The notes under the pieces were generated by a model. That model worked only from the letters and a program-made list of their open reading frames with translations, was not told the DNA's origin and ran no database searches. Source: Gymnogyps californianus (Eukaryota; Chordata; Aves; Accipitriformes; Cathartidae). Taken from it: a stretch of 64,000 nt of DNA. A program made the translations under genes and the position numbers. Positions 41,143-53,559 of the stretch are shown piece after piece (the first letter of the stretch is position 1; each line of letters opens with the position of its first letter). Location: positions 3,803,792 to 3,867,791 of the forward strand of contig NC_059487.1 of the NCBI RefSeq assembly GCF_018139145.2. Reading direction: 5' to 3'.

Positions 41143-41379
41143 ATCAACATGAAAACCTACCGCAATCTGTGTGATGGAATTAGTTGAAATGGAAAAGTTG
41201 TAGTCCATGTGTACACAGTAGAAAGTTCACAGATGGTAATAGCTAAATTTTCAAAATACTTCAGTTACTCTAAGTTGCTCTTGTCCTGTCCAAGGTTAAA
41301 TTCAATATTAGAAGTGAAAGGATCCTTAATCCTCTAATGAAAATGGTTTCCCTGCTGTGCTCAGTCAGTCTGGAGGAGG

Positions 41380-41830
41380 AATCTGCTGAACTTGAACTTA
41401 GAGCTGATGAGATGTGTTGGCAGAAGGGAAATGGGGAAGTGGATTTAGAGAGGAATTGGGAGAAGAAGGTGGGGAAGATGATTGTGTAGGGCAGCTGGGC
41501 ATGAAGAGCAGGAGAGGGAGCTGGGCTGTCTTCTAAGGATGAAGGAGGAACATATAAGCAAGATCTGAGACTGAGACCCAGGGGCTGACAGGGATCAGGA
41601 ACCCAGTCTGATGAGGAGCTGCAGTCCCTGAAGGAGAGTGGATTGGGATGGACTGGCAACTCAGACTGGAATAAGAAGTCTTAGGAGCAGATGTAGTTGA
41701 GGACTTTGAGTATGGAATAAGTGCTGGAGTGGAGAAAAGACTGGGCTGAGGTAGGCAGAAGAAACAGTGATAGTGGGGGGCTATGGAGCAAGGAAGAGCG
41801 AAGCAGTAGAAAACAGGTGGTTGTTAGAAA
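41380..41830 (+). repeat. Purine-rich degenerate repeat block
   Basis: The + strand is strongly purine-biased: about 73% purine in 41401-41460 and about 80% in 41461-41520. It has recurring words such as GGAATAAG (41671 and 41716), ACTGG, GGAGCA and GATGAGGAG. The texture is that of a decayed minisatellite or an old interspersed repeat rather than coding DNA. The frame open on the minus strand (41270-41659) starts at TTG and is low complexity. Confidence 0.4.
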
Positions 41831-44194
41831 ATGTTTTCAACCATAACCAAAATTAAGTCTTGCGATTCTTTTGCTACCTGCTGGCACAGCTGAAGACATA
41901 AATGGCTGCAATCTTCTGCTATCTGCTAGTCAGACCATTAGTTAGTTCACTGAATTGACAGGCTGTGTTGACACTTGCATCTGTTTACATAGAGCTAAAG
42001 ATGTTTTGTGTACTTGGGGGAGGCAGTGCTCCTGTGGGGAAAAATACTATCTCAATGTATAGTAGTCCGTGGGCAAGGGGCACAAAGGTGCTTGGGTTCT
42101 GTGACGGTCAGGCCTGAACATGGGGTTTTGTGTGTACGCTTTTACCCTTAAAGGGAGGCTTGGGCTACTGTATGACACCAGGATACTGAAGGGGTTGGAT
42201 GGGCTGGTTTTGAGTCCCCTGATGCTGTAGCCACTTAAAATTCTCTAAAAGTCCTTGGGCATAGTGCATGGGCACAAAAAATAGAAAATTCACATTGCAC
42301 ATGCAATCTTAATTCTAACTGGACCCAACACTTGATTGCTTTACTCTGTAGCTGTAATGCTCTTGGATTTTAAGTTTCATAGGAGGTTTTCTGAAGATTA
42401 AGAGGGAAGAGGAAGTGGTTGCATCTGTAAATCTTGAGAGAGTAGAGCTGAGTGGATGCCAGTTGGAGATCCCTGACATTTCTAATCTTCTGCTTCTTGA
42501 GATAAATTATAACCATCTAGGAAGCAAATGCTAACACATCTCCAGCAGGAATATTGTTATTTTAATAGCAAAGCAGTAACTATTTTTTCTCTGCCCTTCT
42601 TTCTTGCCCTTTGCTCTGAACAGAAGGAAATAATTAACAGCTGGAGGACAACCAACCATCAAACTGACTTTTTCAGCACTTGTTCTAGGTAGGAATATTA
42701 GAGGAAAATGAAATTAGGAACACAGTACTTTCTTTATATAGATTCAGTGGTATGTTAAATGAACAAAAAACGCGTCTCACCATAAATGGTGTTACAACTT
42801 GCAGACCTGTGGTGCCAAGCTGTGGCAGTAGTTATTGGAATGTTTCAGTGACATATTAACAGATCTTTTCTTAGAAACTCTTAGCCTTCCTTAACACACT
42901 TTCAGCAAATGGATTTCCAATAAGCATCTACCTCCTTTCTCCTCTTTCCATTTCAAAATAAACTCTTTCAGGGCACAGTGGTGCATTTGTGTGGAAATGG
43001 CTTTGCTGAGAAATTGAAAGGCAGGATCTGGATCAGTTCCCTGCACGAGCTTTGCAATATCCCTGAAAAGTGTCGTGATCTGTATTTGGCGCCCAGAGCA
43101 TTGCTTAAGCTAGTGGGGGGAAAACTAATCTCTTGCGCTTTCGTTGGCAGCACTGTCTCATAGACTGATCCTAATGGGGTGGAAATGAGCTCAGCTGCCT
43201 AATTCTGTTAAAAACATAGGCTTTTTTTCACACATGAATGCCCATCTACTTCCTTCTAGCCTTATTGTTAAAGCCATGGCAGCAAAGAATCAAGCCATAG
43301 TTGCCGAAAACAAAACACACTGCTTTTTTTCCACTTCAGTTCTTCTTTTTTTTTTTTATATGCAGTAAGAAGTGGCCAGTGCAAGAGTCTCAATTCACCC
43401 AGAAAAAAACCATTCTAAAGTATAAAGATCTTGATTGGACAAATGAGCTTTTCCCTAACTTTTAGGGCATGACTAACTAACTTGCTCATCAGCATTGTAA
43501 TTTTAAGTAGTACTGTAAACGTTGTTTTACCAGCTATGTTTCAGAACCCAAAGATGAGGGCAATGCACCCCCAGAACCAGATGTGGCTCTTGGCAATCCA
43601 ACTTCACTTCAGCTGCGATCCATGTGCAAGCAGATAGTCAGCCCAAGATCTTCCATGGGCTAGTGCGGTTTTGTGTCAGAGTTGTTGGTTGTAGTAACAC
43701 ACAGCTTTTTGGTCATGGTGAATCTAATTTCCTAGCTAGGGGACGACCAGTTCCCTGCTCCTACCTGTGAGATGAAGAAAGTAAGCAGAGCTGTAAATCT
43801 GCCTCTACATTTCCTTGTGCCTGTAAATGAGGACATGACCATTTTCTGCCATATAAACAGTCCAGAGCTATGCCTATACCTTTAGATCTATTAGAGTTGA
43901 CTTTCCTGTGCTCATTAAAACCAGGGCTCAGTTTTCTAGTTCCAGGATAAATGTATCGGTATAGGACTTTGTAGGGAAGCTTAAAAACTGAACACCAACA
44001 TGCTTTGCATGGATATCGGTCTTTATTACGTCCCTCATCTTTTTTTCTCCTGGAGACTGCAGAAAGTTTTGTCATGGCAGACTCTAGTTTCGTTCTTTGA
44101 GCGAGCTATAGATGTTCCTCAGGCAGAACTGGCTGTGTGGAGGGAGGATGTGTGCGTGTGTGTGGGCATATGCACAATGATGTCCCTTGTAAGC

Positions 44195-44300
44195 GACTTC
44201 CATAACTATTAATGAAATTGTGCTAATACTCTTGTAAAACTGTAGCTGGCTGCTAATTGCTTGCTTTGCTATGCAAATGAGCTGAGAAGTGGTTTAAAGG
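44195..44300. promoter_or_regulatory. Candidate enhancer-like element with octamer and TAAT cores
   Basis: The segment contains TTAATGA, GCTAATAC and GCTAATTGC and then a perfect octamer in ATGCAAATGA at 44271-44280, all within about 70 bases. It has no simple-repeat content. This is typical of conserved non-coding elements in neural genes, but conservation has not been checked. Confidence 0.3.
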
Positions 44301-46359
44301 ATGTGTCCAGGCCTACACAGCAAATAGGGATTAGGGAATGGGAAGTTACAGCTTTCTCTTAGAAGATAGCATTGAGCAAAACAGAATGGCAATAATTTGA
44401 TATTCTTTCTGAACAATCCTACTTCTTGGGTGTGTGTTTGTGGGTTTGGGAGGCTTTTTTGTTTGTTTTTTTTAAACAACAAAACCAGAAGTTCCTCAAA
44501 GTTTATGAAGCAAGTGATCTGACGTTCCCCTGGGGGATTTTCCTGGATAAAATTAGCTCTATTGTGAGTTTAGTGGAGAATTCTCCAACTCCTTAGCCTT
44601 CCTGTAGGAGCAGTACCTTGGCTATTGCAGATTCATGCCTACTGCAGTGCAGAGCATGAAATGGTGAACAAACCCCAGGCATGTCTGATAATAGAAACCT
44701 GTAGTCATACAGTGGGGCCATGTGGCAGCAGGGAGATTACAGGTATTAGGAACAATTTGGAATTGTTTAGAATTGAGTCGTTTTCTGAGCAAGCAATTAA
44801 TCCAGTTGCATTTTTAAAAAAAAGAAGGCTGCTGAGTTTAAAAAGGTATACTTGGGCTAAAAGAAAGACTTGGATTTCAATGAGACTTTTAAAAATGTGT
44901 GTTGGGGGTTATTAACAAGGCTGCTGTAATCCTGACACTGTGGCCTGTATGTTCAGATTACACTGAGTCCTAGCTGTGTTAGAAGCTACGCTCTATAGGC
45001 TTGACAGTGTTTCTGAAGAACTGGTTTATCTGCATTTTCTTGTACATAATGCCTGTATTGAAATCCTTTAAGAGTATTTTCTTAGTGGCACGCTGATCAG
45101 ATATAAATGGTCTTAAAGAAGTGCTGGTCCTGCCCCTCATGTTCTGCTCTCCTCACACTTTCTTCTGGCGTAAAGTTATTCTGCTTTATTTTTGTTTGAG
45201 CTAAAAGTGCAACTATAACCTAGGAAAAGGGCAATTATTGGGCTAAAGGCAGTGCATTGATTTTGTTCAGAGCAAACTTTTATCTGTCCTCCGCTATCCC
45301 AAAGAGTGTCTATAGCATTTGGAAATGAACATTTGTTCAAATATGTACATTCATATAAGAGCTAACCATCCATGACATTAATGGCATTGCATTGCTGACT
45401 TCAACACCCTAGTGGAAGGAAGACATGAGCATGAAATTAGAATTAAACAGCTGGTCATAAATTGTATCTAGACCCTTTCTAAAAATGTGTTTCTGGAATA
45501 CATTGCAACCAGTACTCAGCTGCAGGAATTTGAAAGTGTCTTGGTCTGGTTAAGGGAATAACTGGGAAAAGAAACTGGTTGATACAGAGTGACAGTCTCT
45601 GTCCTCTTTTCCACTAGCTGACTTTCCAACCACCCGCTCCTGAGGACTCCCCAGTTGTCTAACCTTATTATTATGGTTGTGACATATTCTGTTTTGCTCT
45701 AAGTAATTATCCAATCTCAGCATTCTTAGCAATTGAAAATGTTGTTGGTTTGTTTTTTTTTCTTCTGCTAATATGGCATGCTGTAGAGAGAAAACCCCTT
45801 TAGATGTCATCAAGTACAGGGAATCAGCTAGTCCACATCATATAGAGATTCCTCATGTACGACTACCCATAGCTGGTGAAAAAGGGAGTCGCTGCTGCTC
45901 CTAAATCTTGAGAAAAATGGACAAGCCTCAAGTGATTTAGGGCAATTAGGATATTTCAGTAGTGCCCACAAAGCCAATTTTTATCAACTGATAGCTCCTT
46001 GTGCTAGATCTACAAGTAGAACTGGAAATATTTTTTTTTTAATTTTTGTTTTTGAAAGACAGGATTCTGAAAGAACATGGATAATTTCTCTTGCAGATTG
46101 CACAGACATAAAAGGAAGCCACAGTTCCAAATGAGAGAAAGCCAATCTGCAAGAGCAGTGCTTTTCTCTGCTGCTCAGAATAATTCAACAGACCCATGAC
46201 TGTGTAGAGGAAGCCTCTCTCTTACCTACTATTTTGATTACCTTATTTATTTTTATGGAGATAATTTATGTTTTGTCAGGAACTAGCTTATATGTTATTC
46301 TAATCTCTTCCACTTATTCCATTTGAAGATAACAGCAGAAGTACACAGAGGAAGAGGTA

Positions 46360-46790
46360 ATAAAAACAAATGCGTATGCACAATCATAAAACAAATAGTT
46401 ATGATAAATATTTTATTTATACATAATAAAATAAATTTGTAAAAAACACACATTTTACTTTTGTTTGACAAAAAACAAGTGGTTTACCTGCTTTGTAATC
46501 TCACTTTCATTAGCATATTTAATTATGTTTTTGTATTTAATCATCAAAATGCTCGATAATGTACATTTTGTTCCCAGCCATGGAATAGCACTGCTACTTG
46601 TATCCATGATAGATGTTTTTAATAAAACCAGTAATTACCTTTTATTGTTGTTTTAAATTACTATTTTTAAGTTTGTTAGGGAACAATAGTTTTAGGTATA
46701 AGAGGAAGAAAGCTTTCATTTTACCATTTCATAATATAATGAAAAAAAAAATCCATTTAAACAGATGCTAATAAACCTTTTTTTAAAAAG
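46360..46790. other. Very AT-rich stretch
   Basis: Long AT-rich runs include several AATAAA words and almost no CpG. Without a transcript end or a downstream GU-rich element the AATAAA words are compositional. Nothing else is seen here. Confidence 0.6.
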
Positions 46791-46884
46791 TAGGGCTTAA
46801 TTATCTTGAAGTTGTTTACAAGTGCAGATTTGGCAGCTCTGCTCTGGATGGAAGCTAGGGCAAGCACAGGTAGGTAGTGCTGGG

Positions 46885-47015
46885 GCAGGCGCTGGTAGCA
46901 GGCTGCGCGAGCGGGTTGTGGTCCTGCTCTGCGGCAGGCTGTGCTTCTCCTGCGACCTTGGGCACGTGCCAGCCTGGGGACTTCTAGTCTGTGAGCGTGA
47001 CAGGCACGTTTCGTA
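46885..47015. promoter_or_regulatory. Small orphan CpG cluster with an E-box
   Basis: Ten CpGs fall within 46890-47013 (first base of each at 46890, 46906, 46908, 46912, 46932, 46953, 46965, 46996, 47007 and 47012), in DNA that is otherwise CpG-poor. A palindromic CACGTG E-box sits at 46963-46968. The patch is below the size of a standard CpG island. It could be an intragenic enhancer or promoter, or the remains of a GC-rich repeat; the sequence does not decide. Confidence 0.3.
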
Positions 47016-47184
47016 ACAAATTGAAAGGTCTGCTGAGTTTCTCAAACATCAGCTAGATCTGGGCTCAGTTTAAAGGCATTTAGATGGATTTTTCGTTTTT
47101 AGTTTGGTTTTGTTTTGTTTAACAAGGTTGAACTATGAGATCAGAGGATGTTTAATGGGATTTGTAATGTACCAAATATTTTCC

Positions 47185-47201
47185 TTTTTTTTTTTTTTTT
47201 T
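47185..47201 (+). repeat. Poly-T tract (17)
   Basis: A homopolymer with no recognisable element attached. Confidence 0.85.
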
Positions 47202-47700
47202 AAATCTTGGGTTTCTTTCAGTGCAGAATGTAAAGTAAAATTTGTGACTGATATAAAACCAGATCAATCAAAAAAATGAAGATGATGTGCTGTGAACTGA
47301 AGTAAAATGATTGTGTTAACTGTTGAGAGAGCTCAGTCCCTGGCTTATCTAAGCACATACTCCATTATCTAACTTATTTCATCTTTCTTTTATAATAGAT
47401 TCATCTGTATGGCAGGGCTCCTCCTTCCTTGTTGCTCAGAAAATGCCATAAAATAGCCTATTTTAGTTAATCAGCTGTAATGACACCTATTTCTTTGTGT
47501 ATGACTTGGGGTTTAGTTGATTGTAGGTATCTCAACAAACAGGTTGTTTGTTCTGTGGTGATTTTATTGTATCAGTCTCACTCCTTTTTTCTCTTTTCTC
47601 TGTTGCAAGTCTTCTCTCAGAACATGCCTTTCTGTATAATTGCCTGCTTTCAGCTTTGTCTGCACTGTGTTTGGACCAGTGATGATATCCGAACTGATTT

Positions 47701-47715
47701 AAAAAAAAAAAAAAA
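47701..47715 (+). repeat. Poly-A tract (15)
   Basis: This is the longest A run in the window. There is no AATAAA just upstream and no retrocopy body, so it does not look like the tail of a processed pseudogene. Confidence 0.85.
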
Positions 47716-48594
47716 TTAGATCCAAATATCAGGGAGATGTTCGTTCTGCAGAAAAGGGCAAAGCCAAAACACTTTTACAGTATTGAAAGACTAGTGAACT
47801 CAGTTTAATCAGTGTTTTTATCTGTCATGTTTGAGAAGGCATTTATACCGCATTCAGGCTCGGAAGGCATTGACATGTGATGGGCAGCGGCTGAGTTGTG
47901 ACACTCAGCAAAGGAACTCTGTCACAGAAAGACATGCTGCACTTCAGGGATGGACAGAGTTGTCCGTCATTCTGAAATGTCCACGTGTAGGACGTTGATA
48001 CGGAAGGTGTTTATGGAACAATTCATCTGTCAGGATCTCTTTGAAGAGATGAACAGCACGCACTGTAGAGTTGGTTGTTTTATCCTGAACCATCACACAC
48101 GCTTGAACTGTGCATTTAAGGTAAACCGCTTGAATGCTTTTGCTCTGTTTGTCTTGCTACGTTTTTTGATAGCAGGTACGTTTCCCTAGCCTTGTTTCAT
48201 CCTCTGGAAATTTAAGGAGGAAGAGGAGGAATAGGGAATAAAGGCGAGATAGAGAAGGCTTCAGCTCTAATCTAATTCCTGGAGTAAAATCATTGTCAGA
48301 CAAATTACTGTTTGGTTTTCCATCTGTAGAACAAGAACAATGTCTTTGAAAACACAAAGGAAACATCTTAACTGCCGATTCACCGTCATTAGGAATTTTG
48401 TGACTGCTGCGTGAAAAGTGGCCATTGTCTCAATTTATTGTGAGAGTGAAATACTCTATAAAGTTCTTGACCATTCTGTGATACTACCAAATTTATATTT
48501 TGTAAATGAAAATGAATTTAAATATTTTCTGGACTACAGAGAGAGGTCGTACCATGCTGGTAGTTGGGAGAACACAAGTTTTGGTGTTATTATC

Positions 48595-48990
48595 AACTAC
48601 CAACGCACCCAGTCTTCTCTTCGTCTCCTCCCAGTCTGCCTAGGAGGAAGGGATGGGGACCTTACTGGGGTGCCCAGATGTTGGTTGGCCTGCTCTGGTT
48701 GGAGTGACTGGCTGATGAGCTCAGGTGTGGGTGTGTTGAGGGGAAGGCAGGAATCGGACTCACACCTATTTTCCTTCTCTTTCTGTATCAGAAGGCATCC
48801 GTTCCGGACTCACAGAAAGCTGCTGCACCCGTCACGCTCCTTTTTCTTCCCTTTGTGCATTCTCCGTCTCTGTAACCTACTGCTGGGAAACAGAATTTAA
48901 TCAGTGGACACCTGCACTGCTAATAAACTCTGCCTCCTGCTCACCACAGGGTCAGGAGACATGGGCCTGGGGCCTCAGACAAGTACGGAC
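48595..48990. other. GC-richer patch, unassigned
   Basis: Composition rises in GC relative to both flanks and becomes pyrimidine-rich toward the middle; an AATAAA lies at 48922-48927. A 160-codon frame (48418-48900) overlaps it but opens at GTG, not ATG, has low-complexity content and no family resemblance. It may be an old LTR or other repeat, but I cannot define ends or a target duplication. Confidence 0.25.
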
Positions 48991-51900
48991 ATCTTCCGCT
49001 CGATGTCATGTCTTTACTGACAGCAACAATTTCTTGCAATTAGGCTCCTGCAGCAGGTAGTTAACCTGGGGGCAACAGCTGATTGTCTCTATTTAACTTC
49101 ACGGCTCAGCTTGAGCTTCGTGTTCAAACCCCAGTGTTTCACCATTGCCTCCTTTCCTCTCTGTTCTTCTCTTGATGGAGGGGTATAGAGCAGAGACAAT
49201 TGTTATTAATGATCTAAATCAACCTTTGCTTTTCTGCATCTCACCTTGAGCAAGAAGACTACAGTGAACAAAATGAGATCTGTAACATTCAATAAGGCAA
49301 GAGCAAAACCAGCCATAAAAGTCAACTTTTCTGTAAAATTGTGATAGCAGAAAATGCAATCTCTGAACCTTGCAAGTCACTGTTGGGGCAAAAATGTCTG
49401 CTTACTGGACTAAGGACTGAGAGCACAGCTGAAGGATCACTGGGAGAGTTTGTTTTGTTCGAGCCACTTGTACATCACAAGTGCTTCAGAAAGGTTCCTG
49501 GCCTGCTGAGTGTTTGCAGCAGCCTACCAGAGTAATGATAGGTATGGAAGCATCAGTGGGAGATGAGGTATTAAAAAATACTGCAGTCCTTGATTCTGAT
49601 GTGAACTTTCAAAATGTAATTAATAGTTCAACCAGGCTGAAATAAAAATACAGCATTTGCACAGTGAAATCCCAGAGACTGCAATTTTCTTTGCATGGGT
49701 TCAAGACTAGTTTTAATAGATCGGTGGCAGCTGTTTCATTGCTCCTGCCTCTTAAGACTTCCCTTTGGTTTTTCCAGGGTCTCAGGACACTTACAAAATT
49801 TTACTTTGGTTTATGCAGGTTACACCAATATCCTTTTATGTATGATCTCTTAAGTATTCAAATTGGGCCAGTCTGTTTCTGTCTTGCTTGGTAGATATTT
49901 TTGTACAGCTGAAGTTGAGATACGTATTAGCAGCTTTTTTTACACTAGCCAAGTGCAAGGTTAATAATTTTCAGGTTTTTTCTTGCATTATTTAGAAGCT
50001 GTAATTCCAAGAATACAGAGATGGAGAAGTTTGTCCAGTTTCAAATATTCAGCACTACTAGAGGATTGTAGATCAATTACAAACGTTTTTAGTTTTCTTG
50101 TTTCTTTTGGGAGAAAATAAGTCATTATGACATTATGGAAAAACAGGTGATGTTAGCCAGTAGAGTCCCAGGGATAGATACTACAGACCTTTTGAGATTG
50201 TATACTTACAAAGCTAAAATGTGGAAGGAATTAAATGCAGAAGGTAGTAGGACCACTGTCATTTAAAAACAACAGTACAAAATCTCATCTTTGAAAATGA
50301 GTTTCAATGGCTTACGCTGCAGAGGAAATCAGTGTGGCAACAGGAAAACATTTTCAAAATTACATAGTTTCAGTTTTCAGAAAAAGGAGATTGAAACTGA
50401 GAGAAGGGAGCCAGAGAGAATATAAAGCTTTCCAGGTCCAGCTTCTATTTGTTGATTTAACTCCAGTTTGGTTTCTTCCTCTCTGAACCTACAGTTTAAA
50501 TAGTTTTTACTTACTTATTTATTCCCCCTTTGCTCCAGAATCTAGAAGGCCATTAGATGTCAAGTCTCTACACCCGCAGTCGGAGACTTCTCAGGCTATG
50601 GGTATTCCCGAAACCTGCATCCCCTTCCTGCTTTCACTATGAACTATACAGCATCATGATCTCGTTTTTTCACTGGACTGAAAAATCTCACATTTTAGGA
50701 TTATCAGCCTGAGAACAGATAGTTCTTGGGAGAATGTGGTATGTTCTGTGATTGTGTAGTGGGGTCTGGACCGTGTTTGTAATCTGTATTTTAGTTTCTT
50801 GCTTTGTAACTCAAAGTCATCTGTGGTTAATAGGCTGGTTACTCTATTGAAAAGATTGTGCTGCAAAACCAAGAAAGGCCTCAGGATGTATCTTAGAGCA
50901 TTCACAGTAAAATTTTGAGTAGAATTAGAAACTGGTTGATACAAGGCAGCTTCCAAGACTTACAGTTTTGGGTAAGAAAGGAGAGGGCAAATGTGAACAA
51001 GATGAGAAAGCAAGCTAAAAATTGCCGGTAATCTTCCATAGTCCAGGTTTTGGACATATGACTTGGTGAGATGATGCTGAATCAGAGTTGTTCCTTACCC
51101 ACTGATAGTCAGCACATCCGACATCAATAAACCAAACACCCTCTAATTACCCATTCATTCCATAACGTGACTAACTTAAAGAAAATAACTGTAGTATAAA
51201 AAACCAGTATAGCATTGACATGGAGGTTAATTGCCATCTTCAGCTGCATCGTTGTCTTGGCATGAAGTGTTTTTGCCATGTCTCAGCCACATTGTGGGTT
51301 GGGGTCTGAAGTCGATTACTTGGTGTAGTGGAGAGTTCAGAAGGACAAGTATCTGCATCTGCTCTTGGTTTTCTTTCCTTGTGATGCATCTTGGAATGAG
51401 GCTTGTGCTTACCTTTACAGTTTCAGAGGCTGAAAGATTTCACAGAACCATTCTTTTGTTCACCTTATTTATCTATACAATTCATCTATAGAAATGTTCT
51501 TTTCATGGGTTTAAAGGAATGATTATCACCTAATGCTAAATATATATGTGTATATTTATGCATACAAACTTCCTAATTTCTAAATTATAATTTTTTTGAC
51601 ACACACAGTACTAAAGAATCTCATTTAAGAGGTGTTTTCTGAATGCTAAGGGATTGACATGACTTACAGAATCTTAAACCAGTTGCTAGCTTTAGACCGC
51701 TGGTCCTTTAATATCCATCCTATTTCAAAAGTGGCTGCGTGTGTTTATCTATACGAAGATTCAGAATAGAGTTACTTCAGAAGTAGCTAATTTCCCATTG
51801 CCAGTCACTAGGGGTTTTTTTAGAAGTAATACAGAATATGCTGGTTGTTATAGTGTATTTTCTGCTTATGCATTAGTAGATTGAAGTTAGCACGGCTGGT

Positions 51901-52774
51901 GCATGCTTTACTTTCAAGAATTACTAGAAAGCTTTTTCTCCACTTTAATTACCTTTCAAAGAAGTGTAACTAGTATTCGGGAGTCCTTGTGACTTTTTTT
52001 TGTTCCCATGAAAATGTTCTGTTCCTTTCATAGGTTGAAATCACGAGAGAACATGAGAACTGGGCAAAACACTAAATTGTGCTATAAATCAAGAAACCTT
52101 ATGTGAAATTATGTATTTTCTAATTACCTTGATTAGATATGTATTGAGCAAAAAAGCAAACGAGTTACACAAGTTGAAGAAATGTCAGTTAAACAAACTA
52201 TGATGTGTAGTATTATTACCATCTGACATATCTCAAACACTGATTTTACTCATCCTTCATTCTTTATATCTGCATGTCTAGTGGTGCATGCGTTTATATT
52301 TTATATAAAGGGCAGGGTCTGTAGTCAGAGCATTTGAATTATGCCATTAAAAATAAATTAAGGAACAGCAGGTGAAAATGATTCCTACACATGAATATTC
52401 AAACTGTACCTCAGTCAGATACTGTAGAAAGAATAATAAAGAGCAAAGAAACTTCGGTGGGGCCAAGGCGTTGATACGATCTGAAGTAAAAGTTTGATTG
52501 GCACAAGGTTGAGATGTCTCAGAAAACTTACTCAAGGAGTGGCATGACCTGCTCGTATGCCCCATTGCCAAAACATTCAAGAGTTTAAAAAATTGAGAGG
52601 GCAGTAGCACTGGGATGTCGGAAGTCTAACAGGCTCTTAATCTTGATTCTTACACTCTTGTGCTTTAGTCTCTGAGCAGAATGGGTCTAGGGTTGGCAGG
52701 AGGGTGTAGGGGCTACATAGCTAAATTGAAAGCTGAGAAAATTGAGTTCATTCCTTCTCTGGCAGCCATTTCCA

Positions 52775-52835
52775 ATGTATTTGCATCACTTAGGGCTGGA
52801 CTCACCAAGGTATTTAGGCACTTTCAAGTAGACCA
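52775..52835 (+). repeat. Possible old amniote repeat fragment
   Basis: 'GGCTGGACTCACCAAGG' followed by 'TATTTAGGCAC' resembles a familiar dispersed amniote motif ('GGATTCACCAAAGG', 'CTTAGGCACC'). It is recognised by memory only, with no boundaries. Confidence 0.25.
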
Positions 52836-52852
52836 TCAACTACCTTTTTCTC

Positions 52853-52885
52853 TTTTTTTTTTTTTTTGTTGGTTTTTTTTTTTTT
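52853..52885 (+). repeat. Paired poly-T tracts (15 and 13)
   Basis: Fifteen Ts at 52853-52867 and thirteen at 52873-52885 are split by GTTGG. They lie about 330 bp before the real acceptor and have no nearby AG in an exon-like context. Confidence 0.8.
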
Positions 52886-52899
52886 GTAAGAATGAAAAA

Positions 52900-52916
52900 A
52901 GTGTGACTTTCACACT
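52900..52916. repeat. Short perfect hairpin
   Basis: AGTGTGA pairs with TCACACT across a three-base CTT loop. It is a seven-pair stem, too short to suggest a microRNA. Confidence 0.4.
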
Positions 52917-53156
52917 ACTTAACTGATGGCATCATGCTGCCATTGTTGAATTCAGTGAGGTTTTACAGGAATCAGGAGCATGACGACTGTTCAGGGCCCT
53001 GTGACAGGGCATTTTCAGGGAAAACTCAGGAGCCAGAACGCACTTGTGGATCTGACATTCATTTCCCTATCACTTATGCATTGCAAAGACAAGAACATTC
53101 AGAACTGTGAAGTACTTAAATACTCTGGCAATATGGAAGGAAGCATATTAATGGAT

Positions 53157-53559
<403 letters not shown>

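Noticed and set aside
41270..41659. 129-codon Ser/Pro-rich frame on the minus strand
   Set aside because: It begins at TTG and is the complement of the purine-rich block, so its composition explains the open frame.
47690..47715. A15 tract as the tail of a processed pseudogene
   Set aside because: There is no AATAAA close upstream, no recognisable mRNA body and no flanking direct repeat.
48418..48900. 160-codon open frame on the + strand
   Set aside because: It begins at GTG, is low complexity in its second half, lacks a known family and crosses a composition boundary. A eukaryotic single-exon gene here is not supported.
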